NCBI GenBank assembly: GCA_020048595.1
Contig: JAIFMH010000173.1
Span: 1 to 7,472, forward strand
Direction of reading: 5' to 3'
Length of the DNA: 7,472 bases
Origin: Bacteroidota bacterium
GTDB taxonomy: Bacteria; Bacteroidota; Bacteroidia; Bacteroidales; UBA4417
Part shown: in pieces, positions 4,923 through 7,472 of the stretch
Numbering within the stretch: position 1 is the stretch's first letter
How the letters are laid out: each line of letters begins with the position of its first letter
The notes under the pieces: generated by a model
Seen by the model: only the letters and a program-made list of their open reading frames with translations
What the model was told of the DNA's origin: nothing
Databases searched by the model: none
Made by a program: the position numbers and the translations under genes

Positions 4923-6731
4923 TTAGTATACCAACACATTCTCCTGGCTGTAAATTCCCAGCCAATTGTCATTTGCAATTATATCAACTTTTAATTGCAT
5001 TCGTCCTTTTTTACGGGGAACGGCAACTTTAATATCCTGTCTCATAGTGCCAATGATATCCGCCTGAAGCGGAGTACGGATTTCATTCCAGTTTAAAACT
5101 TCATTATTTGCGACCCAAAAGTAAGAAATAAAAATTTTATTGTTTTTACCTGAATAAACGGGTGTATTTCCTTTGTTAACAATTTTAACGGGTATCCATA
5201 CTGTGTCAGTTGCAGGGTATATCTTTTTTGAACCGATGGTAATACGCAGTTTGCTGGCCGAATTGATTATATTTTCATTTTTAGTGGAATCGTTCAAAGT
5301 TCGGTAAGGACCAATATCGAAATGAAAATATTTTTTGTTGATCCAGCTGTAGTCTTTAATCTCCCATCTTCTGAATATAAACTGGTTAGCTTTCACTTTA
5401 CCTCCATTATTTTCGAAATTATAATCTTCTTCCGGCACAATGGTTACAGTTAAGTCATTTCCGTCAATGGCGCTTAAAAGCATGGTTTCAATCGGGTACG
5501 ACCAGTTAAATGATGTATATCCATGGTCAGCTAATTGATTGGAAACAATAAATTTACTGCCGCCTTTTTGTCGGGCTGTTTCAATAAGTTGTTCCATCTG
5601 TGCAATACGTTTCACAAATATTTCGCTTCCCGCATATATTACCGCTAACCGGTAAACGATTACTGCCGAAATAAGGAATACTGCAATATTGAACCTTCCC
5701 GGCTTGCCGTTAACTGAAAATCCATAGATTAAAGGAATGAAAACAATAGGTACGAAAGGAAACATAACCTGCTCAATATAACGGGATGGCTCCAATGTAT
5801 TAGCTGAATTTACCAGGAACAAATATGCAGAGAATGTGCCCGTTACCAGGAGCAGCCTGAACCATTGTTTCCGCTTTACCAGCATGAGAATTACAACCAC
5901 AAAAGCTATAAGAATTTCAAAATAATAGCGGAGCATAAATATCCCGGTCGACCTGTAAAAAGCAGGATCAAGAAATCGCAGGTATTGTTTGTTTTCTGAA
6001 TAATTAAATTGCCATGCCAGTTTTTCTGATTCATAATCACTCCTCGCATAATATTTAAATACCAGTGTTCCCAGGAAGATCAGTATAATCGGAAGATAAA
6101 ATTTAAATGGTTTTGATTTGTCTTTTCTGAAGTCGTAAAGAAGTAAATATACAAACAACATAAATGCCAGCGGATGGCTTAAAAGCACCAACACCTCAAG
6201 TATCACCAGTATATAGAGAACATTATACCGAAAGGGCAAACGCCAGATGGCATAAAACGTAATCAGCAATGACACACCATAATACAGTTCGAACATTGGC
6301 GTGTAAAAACTGTGCATAATCCCTACTGTTTGCGCCAGGATTATGAGTAAACCTGATCGCCTGTCGCGTAAGCCATAATACACAAACAGGAAAAGCACAT
6401 AGAAAAATATAACATGACCCAGTGAATAGAGCAAAAGCACATATTTAATTTCAAGGCCCATCCATACACCAATTAGCGGTATGATTTGAGAAATACCCAA
6501 AACAATGCGCTGAAGTTCAATCCAGAAAGATTGCTGGTTTATAAACTGCGAAAAATAATAACCTGAATCAGCAAAAATCCGGGCTTTGTATAAGTATGTG
6601 GCAAGGGCAAAGAGTACAACCCATGGCAAGTGAGGCACAATACGGTTTACTGCCATATACCGGTATTTTGGCCTTCGGAGCAATCGCCTGATGGTCATTC
6701 TGGTTCCGGATGTTTCAGCTACTCGTTTCAT
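4923..6731 (-). CDS. Polytopic membrane protein with C-terminal beta-sandwich-like domain; GT-C-like candidate
   Basis: The product is 602 aa. After a basic N-terminus (RMTIRRLLRRPKYRY) there are roughly 10-11 hydrophobic segments between residues 33 and 366, so it is an inner-membrane protein. The first loop carries FADSGYYFSQF (D55), and LSHPLAF lies near 185-190. Many helices with an acidic residue after the first one recall GT-C glycosyltransferases, but there is no clear family signature and I do not assign one. Residues about 380-600 are soluble. Their end, VWIPVKIVNKGNTPVYSG (511-528), FISYFW, NWNEIRTPLQADI (547-559) and a final LKVDIIANDNWLGIYS (580-595), follows the strand pattern of a beta-sandwich found in polysaccharide-related proteins, whose usual form has RTPLP and a closing VAWF. 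The start is the first ATG; M12 or M26 would also keep all helices. It sits between two exported-protein genes (gaps 69 and 51 bp). A role in cell-surface glycan assembly is a guess. Confidence 0.7.
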   Translation of the reverse strand: MKRVAETSGTRMTIRRLLRRPKYRYMAVNRIVPHLPWVVLFALATYLYKARIFADSGYYFSQFINQQSFWIELQRIVLGISQIIPLIGVWMGLEIKYVLLLYSLGHVIFFYVLFLFVYYGLRDRRSGLLIILAQTVGIMHSFYTPMFELYYGVSLLITFYAIWRLPFRYNVLYILVILEVLVLLSHPLAFMLFVYLLLYDFRKDKSKPFKFYLPIILIFLGTLVFKYYARSDYESEKLAWQFNYSENKQYLRFLDPAFYRSTGIFMLRYYFEILIAFVVVILMLVKRKQWFRLLLVTGTFSAYLFLVNSANTLEPSRYIEQVMFPFVPIVFIPLIYGFSVNGKPGRFNIAVFLISAVIVYRLAVIYAGSEIFVKRIAQMEQLIETARQKGGSKFIVSNQLADHGYTSFNWSYPIETMLLSAIDGNDLTVTIVPEEDYNFENNGGKVKANQFIFRRWEIKDYSWINKKYFHFDIGPYRTLNDSTKNENIINSASKLRITIGSKKIYPATDTVWIPVKIVNKGNTPVYSGKNNKIFISYFWVANNEVLNWNEIRTPLQADIIGTMRQDIKVAVPRKKGRMQLKVDIIANDNWLGIYSQENVLVY

Positions 6732-6800
6732 TTTTCAGAATGCTATAAAATAATCCTCTGACTGTGACTACTGTTTTGCGATAAATAAGTAAGCATTAAT

Positions 6801-7427
6801 TTATTGATGCCATTTCTTCTCACCTGCCATTATCCTGATTTTCAGGTTATTTTCTTCAGGCGGAATAGGACAGGAGTATTTATGGTTGTATGCACAATAC
6901 GGATTATATGCCAGGTTGAAATCAATAACCAATGTATCAGCACCGTTTTCGGTCAGGTCTAAAAATCGCCCTCCGCCATATGTTTCGTCACTATTTGTTT
7001 CATCATTAAAAGGAAGAAAAAGGTGTTTCTCATACCCGGGCTTTTTTACCAGCTCAATATTCTGGTAAACATTCAGCGTATAGCTTTTACCATCATGAAT
7101 GAAATTAACAGCTCCGTAAAGTGAATATTCGGGTAACCTTTCAGTGGTGGTTTTCATCAGGAAACGTGTTGCCTGGTCAAACCTTTTAAACACAGCAACT
7201 TTACGAAATGCAGTATCCGGTTCGTAATAAAATAATTTATCAAAAAGGTCCTTTTCATCAGCTGCAATTGGAGACTTTTCAGAAGACTTCATCTCTGAGT
7301 CTTTTTGTTCCCGTTCAATTTTTAGATTGGGAAAATAGGTTTTAGGATCAAATTCACCCTCAACCTGGGCCAGGACAGTGGCTGATGAAAGTATGGTGAG
7401 TAGTATAAAAAGAAAGAAATATTTCAT
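6801..7427 (-). CDS. Exported DUF1684 family protein
   Basis: The product is 208 aa, the usual length for this family. Residues 1-20 (MKYFFLFILLTILSSATVLA) are a signal peptide with probable cleavage after VLA; there is no lipobox Cys. The DUF1684 signatures are all present and in order: KSPIAADEKDLFDKLFYY (51-68), YGAVNFIHDGKSYTLNVYQ (104-122), LFLPFNDETN (136-145), ETYGGGRFLDL (148-158), DFNLAYNPYCAYN (169-181), CPIPPEEN (186-193) and AGEK (201-204). The two cysteines, C178 and C186, belong to the conserved PYCAY and CPIPP motifs. The biochemical function of the family is not established to my knowledge; the fully kept motif set suggests a functional protein. It is the first gene of the minus-strand cluster in the window; the 45 bp upstream show no recognisable promoter, so transcription may start further right. 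Confidence 0.88.
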   Translation of the reverse strand: MKYFFLFILLTILSSATVLAQVEGEFDPKTYFPNLKIEREQKDSEMKSSEKSPIAADEKDLFDKLFYYEPDTAFRKVAVFKRFDQATRFLMKTTTERLPEYSLYGAVNFIHDGKSYTLNVYQNIELVKKPGYEKHLFLPFNDETNSDETYGGGRFLDLTENGADTLVIDFNLAYNPYCAYNHKYSCPIPPEENNLKIRIMAGEKKWHQ

Positions 7428-7472
7428 AGAAGAGGTTAAAAATACAGATTCTGAATTTCAATGCGAAGATAT

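Noticed and set aside
1..7472. Insertion sequence, prophage, toxin-antitoxin, defence or secondary-metabolite system
   Set aside because: No transposase, integrase, phage, nuclease, toxin or biosynthetic megaenzyme motif appears in any convincing frame, and no tRNA or rRNA was recognised.

Overview
The window looks like chromosomal DNA of a member of the Bacteroidota, probably an environmental or gut relative of the Bacteroidales or Marinilabiliales. The evidence is the gene families: a DUF4369/DUF5106/TlpA-type thioredoxin protein, a DUF1684 protein and a secreted CBM9-like protein. Moderate-to-low GC, starts without clear Shine-Dalgarno sequences, and a possible TTTG / TAnnTTTG-type promoter fit this. 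The phylum is inferred from family knowledge, not from a search.

Layout. At the left edge is the 5' end of a minus-strand gene encoding a signal peptide (1-53). A divergent plus-strand gene (271-1392) encodes a secreted carbohydrate-binding family 9-like protein. It ends at a perfect 18-bp stem-loop (1402-1443) that can serve as a terminator for both converging transcripts. Everything to the right is on the minus strand. Read in transcription order from the right edge, the genes are: an exported DUF1684 protein (7427-6801); a 602-residue polytopic membrane protein with a C-terminal beta-sandwich-like domain (6731-4923); a DUF4369-DUF5106-thioredoxin gene broken by one frameshift (4871-3521); a short-chain dehydrogenase/reductase with a GTG start (3386-2556); and a two-domain VOC (glyoxalase/dioxygenase fold) protein (2464-1460).

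How they may work together. The first three minus-strand genes are 69 and 51 bp apart and could form one transcript for envelope proteins: two exported, one in the inner membrane. The SDR and VOC genes form a second likely pair of cytosolic enzymes acting on small carbonyl or aromatic substrates. Degenerate repeats with a 7-bp period flank the SDR gene. One covers its GTG start; the other fills the SDR-VOC gap and runs into its last codons. No mobile element, CRISPR array, RNA gene or defence system is visible. I see no convincing evidence of a coherent undescribed system; the best leads are the heptad repeats, the single-base frameshift and the unassigned membrane protein.
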